DNA from: an uncultured Clostridia bacterium
GTDB lineage: Bacteria; Bacillota; Clostridia; UBA1381
Length of the DNA stretch: 64,000 nucleotides
Reading direction: 5' to 3'
NCBI GenBank assembly: GCA_947591315.1
Contig: CANQDD010000001.1
Location: 62,001-126,000 of the forward strand
Below, in pieces: positions 8,050 to 16,552 of the stretch (positions are counted from its first letter, which is position 1; every line of letters begins with the position of its first letter). A model generated the notes under the pieces. It had not been told where the DNA came from and did not search any database. It saw nothing but the letters and a program-made list of their open reading frames with translations. The position numbers and the translations under genes were made by a program.

Positions 8050-9684
8050 ATGCCAATTACAGAACTGCTTGAAAGGAACGCGGAGCAGTACGCGGATGAA
8101 GTCGCGCTCGTTGAAATAAACCCGAAGGTTATGGAACATTCAAAGGTTACGTGGAGAGAGTACGCGCTTATCGAAACAAACCCCATGGAAGCGGGACGCA
8201 CCGAAATTACATGGAAGGAATTTGATAAACGCGCAAACCGTTTTGCGAACCTTTTACTTAGCCGCGGCATAAAGAAGGGCGACAAGGTGGCTATACTTCT
8301 TATGAACTGCCTTGAATGGCTGCCGATATATTTCGGCACGCTCAAAGCCGGCGCAATAGCCGTACCCTTAAACTACCGCTACACAGCCGACGAAATAAAG
8401 TACTGCATAGAGCTTGCCGAGGCGGACGCACTGATTTTCGGGTCTGAGTTTATCGGAAGAGTAGAGGAAATATGCGACAAAATACCGAATGTGAAGCAGA
8501 CGTTCTTTGTGGGCGCATCATGCCCGACGTTCGCGGAAAGCTACGACTATCTTGTGAAATTTATGCGCTCGATAAAGCCCGACGTGGAGATTACTGATAA
8601 CGACCATGCGGCGATTTACTTCTCGTCGGGTACGACGGGTTTCCCGAAGGCGATACTGCACGACCACACGAGCCTTATGCACAGCGCGAAGGTGGAGCAG
8701 AAGCACCACGGTCAGACGCATGACGATGTGTTCCTTTGCATACCGCCGCTTTACCACACCGGCGCAAAAATGCACTGGTTCGGCTCGCTTATTTCGGGCG
8801 GCAAGGCGGTGCTTTTAAAGGGTATAAAGCCGGAGTGGATACTGCGCGCCGTATCGGAGGAGGAGTGTACGATAGTATGGCTGCTCGTGCCGTGGGCGCA
8901 GGATATTCTTGACGCGATAGACAGCGGCGAGATAAAGCCGGAGAAATACAACCTTTCACAGTGGCGGCTCATGCACATAGGCGCGCAGCCTGTGCCGCCT
9001 AGCCTTATTAAACGCTGGAAGGAGCATTTCCCCAACCACGATTACGACACAAACTACGGCTTGTCCGAGTCGATAGGCCCCGGCTGCGTACACCTCGGCA
9101 TTGAAAATATACACAAGGTCGGAGCGATAGGCAAGGCGGGCTACGGTTGGGAGACGAAAATCATAAATCCCGACGGCAGCGAAGTTAAGCGCGGCGAGGT
9201 TGGCGAGCTTTGTGTAAAGGGCCCCGGCGTAATGCTTTGCTACTACAACGACAAAAAATCGACCGACGAGGTGTTAAAGGACGGCTGGCTCCTTACCGGC
9301 GACGTCGCGCAGGAGGACGAGGACGGATTTATATACCTTGTTGACCGCGCGAAGGACGTAATCATCTCCGGCGGCGAGAATATCTATCCCGTGCAGATCG
9401 AGGACTTTTTAAGAAAGAACGACGCGATTAAGGACGTAGCCGTAATCGGTCTGCCCGACCACCGTCTCGGCGAAATTACGGCTGCCATAATAGAGCTTAA
9501 ACCGAACGTAAAATGCACCGAGGACGATATAAATGAGTTTTGTCTCGAATTGCCGCGCTACAAGCGTCCGCGCAAAATCATATTCGCTGACGTTCCGCGC
9601 AACCCGACGGGCAAGATAGAAAAGCCGAAGCTGCGCGAAATTTACTGCGGCGAAAGCCTTGTAAAATCACAGATTGAGAACTAA
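8050..9684 (+). CDS. class I adenylate-forming enzyme (acyl-CoA synthetase-like)
   Basis: ATP-dependent carboxylate-activating enzyme of the ANL superfamily, 544 aa. It shows the phosphate-binding loop [10 protein letters not shown] (about residue 191), the A5 motif [10 protein letters not shown], the hinge region [16 protein letters not shown] with the family Asp, the [16 protein letters not shown] motif, and the catalytic C-terminal Lys in PTGKIEKPK. The N-terminus carries a tandem copy of a LVEINP...TWREY / LIETNP...TWKEF unit (8106-8223), which I recall in related clostridial enzymes. It probably makes an acyl-CoA from an acid imported by the symporter upstream; the acid is unknown. Confidence 0.85.
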   Translation: MPITELLERNAEQYADEVALVEINPKVMEHSKVTWREYALIETNPMEAGRTEITWKEFDKRANRFANLLLSRGIKKGDKVAILLMNCLEWLPIYFGTLKAGAIAVPLNYRYTADEIKYCIELAEADALIFGSEFIGRVEEICDKIPNVKQTFFVGASCPTFAESYDYLVKFMRSIKPDVEITDNDHAAIYFSSGTTGFPKAILHDHTSLMHSAKVEQKHHGQTHDDVFLCIPPLYHTGAKMHWFGSLISGGKAVLLKGIKPEWILRAVSEEECTIVWLLVPWAQDILDAIDSGEIKPEKYNLSQWRLMHIGAQPVPPSLIKRWKEHFPNHDYDTNYGLSESIGPGCVHLGIENIHKVGAIGKAGYGWETKIINPDGSEVKRGEVGELCVKGPGVMLCYYNDKKSTDEVLKDGWLLTGDVAQEDEDGFIYLVDRAKDVIISGGENIYPVQIEDFLRKNDAIKDVAVIGLPDHRLGEITAAIIELKPNVKCTEDDINEFCLELPRYKRPRKIIFADVPRNPTGKIEKPKLREIYCGESLVKSQIEN

Positions 9685-9692
9685 AGCACATG

Positions 9693-9727
9693 AAAAGAAC
9701 CAAATTCCAAGTTTTGGTTCTTTTTTT
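9693..9727 (+). terminator. intrinsic terminator before efp
   Basis: AGAACCAAA/TTTGGTTCT stem followed by T7; it separates the synthetase gene from efp. Confidence 0.88.
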
Positions 9728-9728
9728 G

Positions 9729-9757
9729 TTGACTTTTCGGGCAAAATATATTAGAAT
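9729..9757 (+). promoter_or_regulatory. sigma-A promoter of efp
   Basis: TTGACT, 17-bp spacer, TAGAAT, about 44 nt before the efp start; a clear AGGAGG ribosome site follows at 9788. Confidence 0.75.
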
Positions 9758-9800
9758 ATATACAATAAGAATAGAAACAAATGACACAGGAGGATTTTTT

Positions 9801-10361
9801 ATGATTACAGCAGGAGATTTTAGAAACGGCAGAACGTTTGAATCTGAGGGTAATGTATACCAGATAGTCGAGTTTCAGCACGTTAAGCCTGGCAAGGGCG
9901 CAGCGTTTGTAAGAACGAAGCTCAAGAACGTAATAAACGGCGGCGTGGTTGAAAAGACCTTCAGACCGACCGAAAAATTCGAGGAAGCGCACATTGACAG
10001 AAAGGATATGTCGTATTCCTACGGCGACGACGATTTCTACCACTTCATGGATAATGAAACATACGATATGATCGATATTGCGAAGAGCGAGATTGAGAAT
10101 GAGATGAAGTTCGTCAAGGAAAACGATGTGTGCAAGATTATGTCCTACAAGGGCAACATCTTCGGCGTAGAGCCTCCGACGTTCGTTGAGCTTCAGGTAA
10201 CGGAAACCGAGCCGGGTTTTGCGGGCAACACCTCGACAAACGCAATGAAGCCGGCTACGCTTGAAACGGGCGCGGTTATCAACGTTCCTCTGTTCATTGA
10301 CGTGAACGAGATGATAAGAGTAGACACGAGAACGGGCGAGTACATGGAACGCGTAAAGTAA
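9801..10361 (+). CDS. efp: elongation factor P
   Basis: Rescues ribosomes stalled at polyproline by binding between the P and E sites. The 186-aa protein has the three beta-barrel domains. The domain I tip loop [12 protein letters not shown] carries Lys32, the position that is modified in many bacteria. The C-terminal [14 protein letters not shown] is typical. The ATG at 9801 is chosen for its AGGAGG site and family N-terminus; the longer open frame upstream runs through the terminator and promoter. The zinc-ribbon gene follows after 18 nt and is probably cotranscribed. Confidence 0.97.
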   Translation: MITAGDFRNGRTFESEGNVYQIVEFQHVKPGKGAAFVRTKLKNVINGGVVEKTFRPTEKFEEAHIDRKDMSYSYGDDDFYHFMDNETYDMIDIAKSEIENEMKFVKENDVCKIMSYKGNIFGVEPPTFVELQVTETEPGFAGNTSTNAMKPATLETGAVINVPLFIDVNEMIRVDTRTGEYMERVK

Positions 10362-10379
10362 TTCTGTAGGAGGTATACT

Positions 10380-10835
10380 ATGGAAGATTTAATCAAACAG
10401 GCGGCATACCTTAAGGGTTACGCCGAGGGACTTGACATAAGTCCCAAGAGCGACGAGGGTAAGCTTATTATGAAGCTTATCGACGTTATCGGAGCTATGG
10501 CTGATAAGATAAGCGAGCTTGAGGACAGAGTGATGGACGTTGAGGACGTAACGGACGAGCTTGACGAGGCGCTTTTCTCTATGGCTGACGACCTCTACGG
10601 CGACGACTACGACGACGGTGACTACGTCGATGACGATTACGATGACGGCGAGTATGACGACGAGCTTGACGAGGACGGCGGCGATTACTTTGAAATCGAG
10701 TGCCCTAACTGCGGCGAGGACGTTATGATCGACTTTGACATGATTGACGACGATAGCGCGATCGTATGTCCGAACTGCCACGAGGAAATAGAGCTTGAGT
10801 TTAACATCGGCGCTGATGAGGACGAGGACGAATAA
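10380..10835 (+). CDS. acidic zinc-ribbon protein (CD1247 N-terminal-domain-like)
   Basis: Small 151-aa protein of unknown role. The N-terminal helical part (about 1-65, starting LIKQAAYLKGYAEGL) resembles the CD1247 N-terminal domain of clostridia. Next is a run of Asp/Glu/Tyr/Gly (about 70-103), then a C-terminal zinc ribbon with CPNCGED and CPNCHEE. In clostridia related proteins are often encoded beside efp, as here. A role near the ribosome or RNA polymerase is possible but unproven. Confidence 0.6.
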   Translation: MEDLIKQAAYLKGYAEGLDISPKSDEGKLIMKLIDVIGAMADKISELEDRVMDVEDVTDELDEALFSMADDLYGDDYDDGDYVDDDYDDGEYDDELDEDGGDYFEIECPNCGEDVMIDFDMIDDDSAIVCPNCHEEIELEFNIGADEDEDE

Positions 10836-10846
10836 TTAAAAAACGT

Positions 10847-10876
10847 AAAAAGCGTATCACTTCGATACGCTTTTTC
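10847..10876. terminator. bidirectional terminator
   Basis: AAAAAGCGTATC/GATACGCTTTTT hairpin with A-run on one side and T-run on the other; it serves both the zinc-ribbon gene and the convergent mtaB. Confidence 0.85.
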
Positions 10877-12172
10877 TTATGCGACAATGTGACCGTACAT
10901 TACGCCGTTTTCATGTCTTTCAAGTGCGACATCGCGGAACTCGTCATTTAAATCCGTGTCTGACGGCGCGTGAACGGTGATATAATTGTCTGTCTTGCCC
11001 TCGAACATACTGTCAGCGGCGCGCTGCTCAAACAGCACGCGCATCGTTTTGCCGACAAACCGCGAAAGAAACGCGTCACGGCTCTTTTCGGTAATTTCCG
11101 CTATAACCTTCGCGCGCTTTTCCTTTACCTCCGGCGCAATCTGATCGGCGCGCTTTGCCGCGGGAGTGCCCCTGCGTCGCGAATATTGGAATATATGCGC
11201 GTCGGCAAACGCCGTTTTACTCACAAATTCCACCGTTTGCGCAAATTCCTCGTCTGTTTCACTGGGAAAGCCTACCATTATATCGGTCGTGACCGCCGCG
11301 TCGGGGAACGCGTCTCTTATGCCGTCCACAATACCCGCGAACTGCTCTGACGTATACTTGCGGTTCATGCGTTTAAGCGTTTCGTCGCAGCCCGACTGGA
11401 GTGATATATGGAAGTGGTGACACAGCTTTTTTGACGCATTTATGCTGTCGATGAATTTTTGGTCGAGCGTCATAGGCTCGATCGACGAAAGCCGTATACG
11501 CTCTATCCCGTCTATGCCGTCAAGCTCCGTGATTAGCTTTTCAAGGCTCATGCCGTTCAAATCCTTACCGTACGACGCAACGTGTATTCCGACAAGGATA
11601 ATCTCCTTATAGCCGTTTTGCGCGAGCCGTTTCACCTCGCATATAACCTCATCGGCATCTCTGCTTCTCACAGGACCGCGCGCGTAGGGGATAATGCAGT
11701 ACGAGCAGAACTGGCTGCACCCCTCCTGAATTTTTATAAACGCCCTCGTCCTGTTCATATAGCGCTTTATATTAAGCTCCTCAAACTCATGATTTGTCAT
11801 TATATCCGACACACAATTTACCGACGCGCCCGTTGCCGCGTCCTCGACGAGCCGCACAATATCGCCTCTGCCCTTTGTGCCTATAACGATATTCACACCT
11901 TCTATACCGAGTATCTCGTCGGGCGCGGTTTGAGCATAGCAGCCGGTTACCGCCACAATCGCGTCGGGGTTAGTCTTTTTAGCCCTGCGTATAATCTGCC
12001 GCGACTTTCTGTCGCCCATATTCGTTACAGAGCATGTATTTATAACGTACACGTCCGCTTTTTCGGAAAAATCGCACACTTCGTACCCCGCGTCCGCGAA
12101 AAGCTCCGCCATCGCCTCCGTTTCATACTGATTTACCTTACAGCCGAGCGTGTAAAATGCCGCTTTTTTCAT
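10877..12172 (-). CDS. mtaB: tRNA t6A37 methylthiotransferase
   Basis: Radical-SAM enzyme that converts t6A to ms2t6A at position 37 of ANN-decoding tRNAs. The 431-aa protein has the N-terminal methylthiotransferase domain with three cluster Cys (starting TLGCKVNQYE, the MtaB-type signature), the radical-SAM motif CSYCIIPYARG with CxxxCxxC, and a C-terminal TRAM-like region. LGCKVNQ rather than MiaB-type LGCQMN supports MtaB. A monocistronic gene that converges on the efp pair. Confidence 0.93.
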   Translation of the reverse strand: MKKAAFYTLGCKVNQYETEAMAELFADAGYEVCDFSEKADVYVINTCSVTNMGDRKSRQIIRRAKKTNPDAIVAVTGCYAQTAPDEILGIEGVNIVIGTKGRGDIVRLVEDAATGASVNCVSDIMTNHEFEELNIKRYMNRTRAFIKIQEGCSQFCSYCIIPYARGPVRSRDADEVICEVKRLAQNGYKEIILVGIHVASYGKDLNGMSLEKLITELDGIDGIERIRLSSIEPMTLDQKFIDSINASKKLCHHFHISLQSGCDETLKRMNRKYTSEQFAGIVDGIRDAFPDAAVTTDIMVGFPSETDEEFAQTVEFVSKTAFADAHIFQYSRRRGTPAAKRADQIAPEVKEKRAKVIAEITEKSRDAFLSRFVGKTMRVLFEQRAADSMFEGKTDNYITVHAPSDTDLNDEFRDVALERHENGVMYGHIVA

Positions 12173-12273
12173 TCCATTACCTCTTTATGTAAACAGATTT
12201 ACCAAAATATTGACCATTTCAATATCCGCATTAGCATTATTATATAAAATTTAACAAAAAAAAGCAATACCTA

Positions 12274-12302
12274 TTGACTATTTGAAAAAAAAGATGTATT
12301 AT
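12274..12302 (+). promoter_or_regulatory. sigma-A promoter of HPr-like gene
   Basis: TTGACT, 17-bp spacer, TATTAT, about 58 nt upstream of the ATG; a GAGGAGG ribosome site follows. Confidence 0.7.
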
Positions 12303-12359
12303 TAGAATGTGTAACAAAGACACAAACAGGAAAGATATGAAAATGAGGAGGAAATAATT

Positions 12360-12590
12360 ATGAAAACATTTAATCTTCTGTTAGGTTCAATCAATGACGT
12401 AAAAGATTTCGTGAACACCGTAAGCAAGTATGATTTCGACGTTGATTTAACGTCCGGCAGATATGTTGTAGACGCTAAGTCAATCATGGGTATATTCAGC
12501 CTTGACCTCTCAAAGCCGATAAAGGTAGAGGTTCACAGCGACGACTGCGATGCTTTTGTAGCTGAGCTTGACAAGTTCATCATTAAGTAA
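12360..12590 (+). CDS. HPr-like domain protein lacking the phospho-histidine
   Basis: A 76-aa protein with the shape of the PTS phosphocarrier HPr: beta-alpha-beta order, a VDAKSIMGIFSLDLSKP segment matching the HPr Ser46 region, and a C-terminal helix. The N-terminal region where HPr has the active-site His15 reads LLGSINDVKDF and contains no His, so phosphotransfer from EI is not expected. Ser in AKSIMGI could still be an HPrK-type site. Similar short HPr-fold proteins are common in Clostridia and have no firm role. A monocistron with its own promoter and terminator. Confidence 0.7.
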   Translation: MKTFNLLLGSINDVKDFVNTVSKYDFDVDLTSGRYVVDAKSIMGIFSLDLSKPIKVEVHSDDCDAFVAELDKFIIK

Positions 12591-12617
12591 TTTAAGCTAC
12601 ATAAAATTGATTTTGAG

Positions 12618-12685
12618 ATACGAAACGGTATAAAGCCGTTTCGTATTTTTTTCTAAAAAACATATCGCTTCTGCGATATGTTTTT
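12618..12685. terminator. back-to-back terminators
   Basis: Two hairpins: ATACGAAACGG/CCGTTTCGTAT with T-run (12618-12653) for the HPr-like gene, and ACATATCGC/GCGATATGT flanked by A- and T-runs (12655-12685) for the convergent rbgA operon. Confidence 0.88.
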
Positions 12686-12694
12686 CACGTGTTA

Positions 12695-13552
12695 TTATTC
12701 AATATCGTCGGGCGTTTCAAGCGTTACCGCGCCGATTTTCGCGCCGCGAAGCTCGTCTAAAACAGTGTTTGCGGCGCGCTCCATATCAACCTCGCCGCCG
12801 GATATTACAAATCCGCGCTTTCTGCCTATCTTTTCAAGCACCTCATAGCCCTTAAGCTCCGAAACCGTATCGAGCTTATATCTCGCGCAAAGCTCGTCGG
12901 GGTAGTTGTCGCGCAGATATTCGCACAGGGAGTAGGCGAGGAGCTCTGTATTCATAATCTCGTCCTTGATCGCACCCGTGTACGCGAGCCGCACCGCCAC
13001 AGCCTGATCCTCAAACTTCGGCGGCAATATTCCCGGCGTGTCGAGAAGCTCCGCACCGCCCTTTATTTTCAGCCATTGCTTACCGCGCGTAACGCCGGGG
13101 CGGTCGCCCGTTTTCGCGCTTGCTTTGCCGAGCAGACGGTTTATAAGACTGGATTTGCCGACATTCGGTATACCTACGGTCATAATGCGCAGCGTCCTGT
13201 TTCTGCCTTTTTCCTTCTCGCGCTCTATCTTGTCGCCGACGAGCGTATTAGCTTCGTTAAGAACCTTATTAAGTCCCGCACCCGTGGCGCAGCTTATCGG
13301 TATTACCCTTACGCCTCTGTCAGCGTACCACTTGATCCACATATCCGTTCTGCTCCTGTCGGCAAGGTCGGACTTGTTCAGCACGAGCAGTCGAGGCTTG
13401 TTTCTTATTATGTCGTTAAAATTCGGATTGCGTCCCGAATAAGGGATACGCGCGTCGAGAATTTCAATAACGACGTCAATCATCTTCAGATTATCCTCAA
13501 TCAAACGGCGCGTTTTCGCCATATGACCGGGATACCACTGTAAATTCTGCAT
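12695..13552 (-). CDS. rbgA: ribosome biogenesis GTPase YlqF/RbgA
   Basis: Circularly permuted GTPase needed for late 50S assembly. The 285-aa protein begins with the family signature WYPGHMAK, then shows G4 (LNKSDLAD), G1 (GIPNVGKSSLIN), G2/G3 (RPGVTRG and LDTPGI) in permuted order, and a C-terminal RNA-binding helical domain. It is the last gene of an rplS-lepB-rbgA run, 8 nt after lepB, so ribosomal protein L19 and its assembly factor are coexpressed. The rnhB and yraN genes that often follow are not here; yraN lies at 63596. Confidence 0.95.
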   Translation of the reverse strand: MQNLQWYPGHMAKTRRLIEDNLKMIDVVIEILDARIPYSGRNPNFNDIIRNKPRLLVLNKSDLADRSRTDMWIKWYADRGVRVIPISCATGAGLNKVLNEANTLVGDKIEREKEKGRNRTLRIMTVGIPNVGKSSLINRLLGKASAKTGDRPGVTRGKQWLKIKGGAELLDTPGILPPKFEDQAVAVRLAYTGAIKDEIMNTELLAYSLCEYLRDNYPDELCARYKLDTVSELKGYEVLEKIGRKRGFVISGGEVDMERAANTVLDELRGAKIGAVTLETPDDIE

Positions 13553-13560
13553 TGTTACAC

Positions 13561-14316
13561 CTATTTTGTCGTACCAATGGCATTAAGAGGCCATATACGC
13601 AGCTGCGACTTTCCGAGTACGGCTTCATACGGCACAAGACCGAGATCCGATGAGCGGCTGTCCTTACTGTTGTTGCGGTTGTCACCCATTACGAACACGG
13701 TATTTTCCTCAACCGTGAGCGGATATGTCATTGACGACGAGGACAGCGGGCTTGTTTTGCCGTCATAGTACGGCTCGTCAAGAATTTCACCGTCCACATA
13801 AACGTGTCCGTTCGATATGTCCACAGTTTGACCGGGCAGCGCAATAACGCGCTTTACATAGTATTTCTTTTTAAGCTGCGCAGGCATACCCACTCTTTCG
13901 GCAAAAAACTTCTCGACAAATGAAAGCTCATCCTTGCCCTTATCCTCGGCTAAGTTGTCGAAGTATTCCATACGCTTTTTATACGTGCTGTCCAGAATTA
14001 TAATATCGCCCTGCTTGGGCTTGTAGCCGAGCTTTGTTACAATAAGTCTGTCGCCGTCGTGGAGCGTAGGCACCATGCTCGAACCGTCCACCTTGACAAT
14101 ATCGAACACAAACAGTTTGATCGCGAATGCAACGGCAAACGCTACCGCAAGCGTTACCACCCATTCGAGAACCTCATGCCAGAACGCGGCGGTGGGAACC
14201 ATCATGTTACTTTTTTCGGATTTTTGGAACCATATTTTCTTTTCTTCTTCGCTGCTGCCGCCAGCCGCTTTTGCCGCAGTGCTTTCATTTCTAATTTCTT
14301 CGTTATTTTCGTTCAT
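13561..14316 (-). CDS. lepB: signal peptidase I
   Basis: Membrane serine protease that removes signal peptides from exported proteins. The 251-aa protein has a charged cytoplasmic N-terminus, a single membrane helix (about 52-72), the catalytic Ser in GSSMVPTL and the catalytic Lys in YYVKRVIALPGQ, then the GDNRNNSKDSR box. One membrane segment and about 250 residues fit the Gram-positive type. The ATG has a GGAGGG ribosome site. It sits between rplS and rbgA, a common Firmicutes arrangement. Confidence 0.95.
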   Translation of the reverse strand: MNENNEEIRNESTAAKAAGGSSEEEKKIWFQKSEKSNMMVPTAAFWHEVLEWVVTLAVAFAVAFAIKLFVFDIVKVDGSSMVPTLHDGDRLIVTKLGYKPKQGDIIILDSTYKKRMEYFDNLAEDKGKDELSFVEKFFAERVGMPAQLKKKYYVKRVIALPGQTVDISNGHVYVDGEILDEPYYDGKTSPLSSSSMTYPLTVEENTVFVMGDNRNNSKDSRSSDLGLVPYEAVLGKSQLRIWPLNAIGTTK

Positions 14317-14350
14317 TTATATATCCCTCCGTTATTGCGTGGTCAGTGTG

Positions 14351-14381
14351 AAAAAAAGGGACATAACAATGTCCCTTTTGT
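14351..14381 (-). terminator. hairpin between rplS and lepB
   Basis: On the minus strand AAAAGGGACAT/ATGTCCCTTTT plus a T-run, just downstream of rplS. It should stop part of the transcription so that rplS exceeds lepB-rbgA. Confidence 0.8.
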
Positions 14382-14398
14382 ATCCGCTAAGGATAGCA

Positions 14399-14749
14399 TT
14401 ATATTCTTTCCTTAACCTTTGCCGCCTTGCCGACTCTGTCACGCAGATAGTAAAGCTTCGCGCGTCTTACCTTGCCCTTTCTCGATACTTCAATCTTCTC
14501 GATGTTGGGCGAGTTAACGGGCCAAGTCTTTTCAACGCCTACGCCGTAGGACACACGTCTTACCGTAAACGTCTTGGCAATGCCGCCTCCCTGAACCTTA
14601 ATGATTGTACCCTCGAACATCTGGGTTCTTGTTCTCGAACCCTCGACGATTCTTTGGTAAACCTTTACGTTGTTGCCCACAACGAGTTCCGGAAGGTCTG
14701 TTCTGATTTGGTCTTTTGTCAGGTTATTGATGATTTCCTGTGTATTCAT
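14399..14749 (-). CDS. rplS: 50S ribosomal protein L19
   Basis: Ribosomal protein at the 30S-50S interface; 116 aa, normal length. The N-terminus [21 protein letters not shown] and the conserved [22 protein letters not shown] are diagnostic. Two adjacent ATGs exist (14752 and 14749); the second is better spaced from GGAGGAATA. A 60-nt leader with a small TGCC/GGCA hairpin lies between promoter and start; an L19-type autoregulatory leader is possible but I cannot confirm it. Confidence 0.97.
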   Translation of the reverse strand: MNTQEIINNLTKDQIRTDLPELVVGNNVKVYQRIVEGSRTRTQMFEGTIIKVQGGGIAKTFTVRRVSYGVGVEKTWPVNSPNIEKIEVSRKGKVRRAKLYYLRDRVGKAAKVKERI

Positions 14750-14819
14750 CATTATTCCTCCTTAAATTTCAAGACTTTCGTGCCGACCGAGGCAGAGGAC
14801 TGTCCGTAATAACTTCAAT

Positions 14820-14848
14820 ATTGTACCACAACCGATAAAAAAATGCAA
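14820..14848 (-). promoter_or_regulatory. sigma-A promoter of rplS operon
   Basis: On the minus strand TTGCAT, 17-bp spacer, TACAAT. Confidence 0.72.
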
Positions 14849-14939
14849 GACTTTTTTTCAAAAAAATAACAACATATTTATGTAAACGCGGCGTATGAAT
14901 AGAAATAAGAGTTTATACAAGCAATCGTGAGGTTACATA

Positions 14940-16079
14940 ATGAAATTCAAGACTATCGTTTTAACAAAAAATAAGACGCGTATAGCGGCTGCCGTCATAT
15001 TGTGCGCCGTTGCGGTCGGTATAGCCGCGCCGATAATCGTAAAAGGCGGCGGAGCGGCTGCGGTGCGTGTTGAAGAGGCGTTTTCGCCGGCTGACGACTA
15101 CGAGAGTATACTTGAAGAGGGTATTCCCGTTGCCGGCGACGGAAATATTTTGAAAAAGCTCACGGGAATAGATTTGTCGGATCCCGGTTCCGTGATAGGC
15201 GAGTACAGCGCCGCGATAAAAGGGACAACCCCGCAGGGTGAACAGCCTCCGGAAAACAGCTACGAGGGCGAGCCGATCGAACCCGAGGAGCCGGAGGAAA
15301 CGCCCGTGTCAGAAGAAAATACGCAGCCTGCCGCACTTCCCGACCATAACGCCGTATGCGCGTCTGTGGGACTTAAAATTAACAACGCCACTGACTATGA
15401 TGTTGATATTGACGCAATGTGCGCCGACAAGCTTGCCATAACGCCCGAGGACGGCAAGCCGCTCGTGCTTATTATGCACACGCACACCACCGAATGCTAC
15501 AGCGGCGACGAGATGAGCGGCGAAACGGAGCGAAATACCGATGAAAATGTGAATGTCATAGCTGTCGGCAACGAAATAGAGAACGTGCTTACAAGCTATG
15601 GTATAGGCGTTATACATGACAGGACGTACCACGATTATCCGTCGTACCAAAGCTCGTACACCCGCGCACTGTCAACCATAGAGAGCGTGCTTAAAGAAAA
15701 TCCGTCAATACAGGTCGTGCTTGACGTTCACCGTGACGCGTTTGTGTACAGCGACGGCTCTCGTCTGCGTGTCGCGTGCGAGCAGAACGGGGTGCCGACG
15801 GCGCAGGTAATGCTCGTTGTCGGAACAAACAGCATGGGACTGTGGCACGACAACTGGCGCGATAATCTGACATTCGCCGCAAAGATACAAAACAGCGCCG
15901 AAATAATGTACCCGGGACTTATGCGCCCCGTAAATTTACGCACGGAGCGTTTTAACGGTCACACAACGCGCGGCAGTCTTATTCTTGAAGTCGGCAGCAA
16001 CGGCAACACTCTTGACGAAGCCAAAGAGGGAGGACGCGACGTTGCCCGCGCGATAGCAGCCGCGCTTATAAACGGATAG
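14940..16079 (+). CDS. spoIIP: stage II sporulation protein P
   Basis: Peptidoglycan amidase/endopeptidase of the SpoIIDMP engulfment machine, made in the mother cell; it marks the organism as an endospore former. The 379-aa protein has an N-terminal membrane helix (about 16-36), a Pro/Glu-rich spacer (about 100-130), and a C-terminal SpoIIP domain with zinc-site motifs MHTHTTE and LDVHRDA. No gpr or other sporulation gene flanks it here. I looked for a sigma-E promoter and found no convincing match. Confidence 0.95.
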   Translation: MKFKTIVLTKNKTRIAAAVILCAVAVGIAAPIIVKGGGAAAVRVEEAFSPADDYESILEEGIPVAGDGNILKKLTGIDLSDPGSVIGEYSAAIKGTTPQGEQPPENSYEGEPIEPEEPEETPVSEENTQPAALPDHNAVCASVGLKINNATDYDVDIDAMCADKLAITPEDGKPLVLIMHTHTTECYSGDEMSGETERNTDENVNVIAVGNEIENVLTSYGIGVIHDRTYHDYPSYQSSYTRALSTIESVLKENPSIQVVLDVHRDAFVYSDGSRLRVACEQNGVPTAQVMLVVGTNSMGLWHDNWRDNLTFAAKIQNSAEIMYPGLMRPVNLRTERFNGHTTRGSLILEVGSNGNTLDEAKEGGRDVARAIAAALING

Positions 16080-16302
16080 CCTGCGCGCGCGAAATAACCT
16101 CTATTTCATGACTTATTCTGCTCTCAAGCTCATAAAACCGCTTATACAAGGAATAGCTCCTGTCGGACATCTTAGCGAGCCTTGGGGAAGATATATCGCC
16201 GTCTTTCGCCGCCTTTTGTACCGCGCGGTTAAATCGTATTCTGTACGCGTCCGCGATAACGCCGAGTAAGTATAAATAAAAACTCTGAAAAACTACTTTC
16301 AT
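16066..16302 (-). CDS. hypothetical 78-aa protein
   Basis: Not recognised. A basic, mostly helical 78-aa protein with a hydrophobic N-terminus (VVFQSFYLYLLGVIADAY) and a coiled-coil-like C-terminal half. A GGAGGT ribosome site 7 nt before the ATG supports translation. Its end overlaps the end of spoIIP by 14 nt on the opposite strand. Confidence 0.5.
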   Translation of the reverse strand: MKVVFQSFYLYLLGVIADAYRIRFNRAVQKAAKDGDISSPRLAKMSDRSYSLYKRFYELESRISHEIEVISRAQAIRL

Positions 16303-16464
16303 TTTTTACCTCCGTGTGGTATACTATAATTTACCGATATAATTGGTTGATATTCAAACAACCAACCTTATTATCCGCGTTAAACGTGCGTATAGTCATG
16401 TAATATTTAGAGCGGCGCGTAAAAAATGTCTTGGAAATTTTAACGGATATTGTTAATAAAACCA

Positions 16465-16493
16465 TTGTAAAATCTATATATTGGTGTTATAAT
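16465..16493 (+). promoter_or_regulatory. sigma-A promoter of nrdD
   Basis: TTGTAA, 17-bp spacer, TATAAT. One NrdR box fills the spacer and the second lies just past the -10, an arrangement that would let NrdR block RNA polymerase. Confidence 0.72.
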
Positions 16494-16518
16494 AATATAT
16501 AGACACAATATATTGTAT
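16471..16518 (+). promoter_or_regulatory. tandem NrdR boxes
   Basis: Two 16-bp boxes. 16503-16518 is ACACAATATATTGTAT, nearly the full consensus acaCwAtATaTwGtgt. 16471-16486 has the perfect 10-bp core CTATATATTG. Their starts are 32 bp apart, three helical turns, the standard spacing for NrdR pairs. NrdR is the ATP/dATP-sensing repressor of ribonucleotide reductase genes. Confidence 0.85.
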
Positions 16519-16552
16519 GTAATGGCTCGTGTAAAATACAGAGGTGATAAAA

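Noticed and set aside
9690-9800. Longer efp start at 9690
   Set aside because: The extension runs through the terminator and promoter and has no ribosome site.
14873-14908. Sigma-E promoter before spoIIP
   Set aside because: CATATTT and GTATGAAT are near the right place, but the -10 match to CATACAAT is poor.
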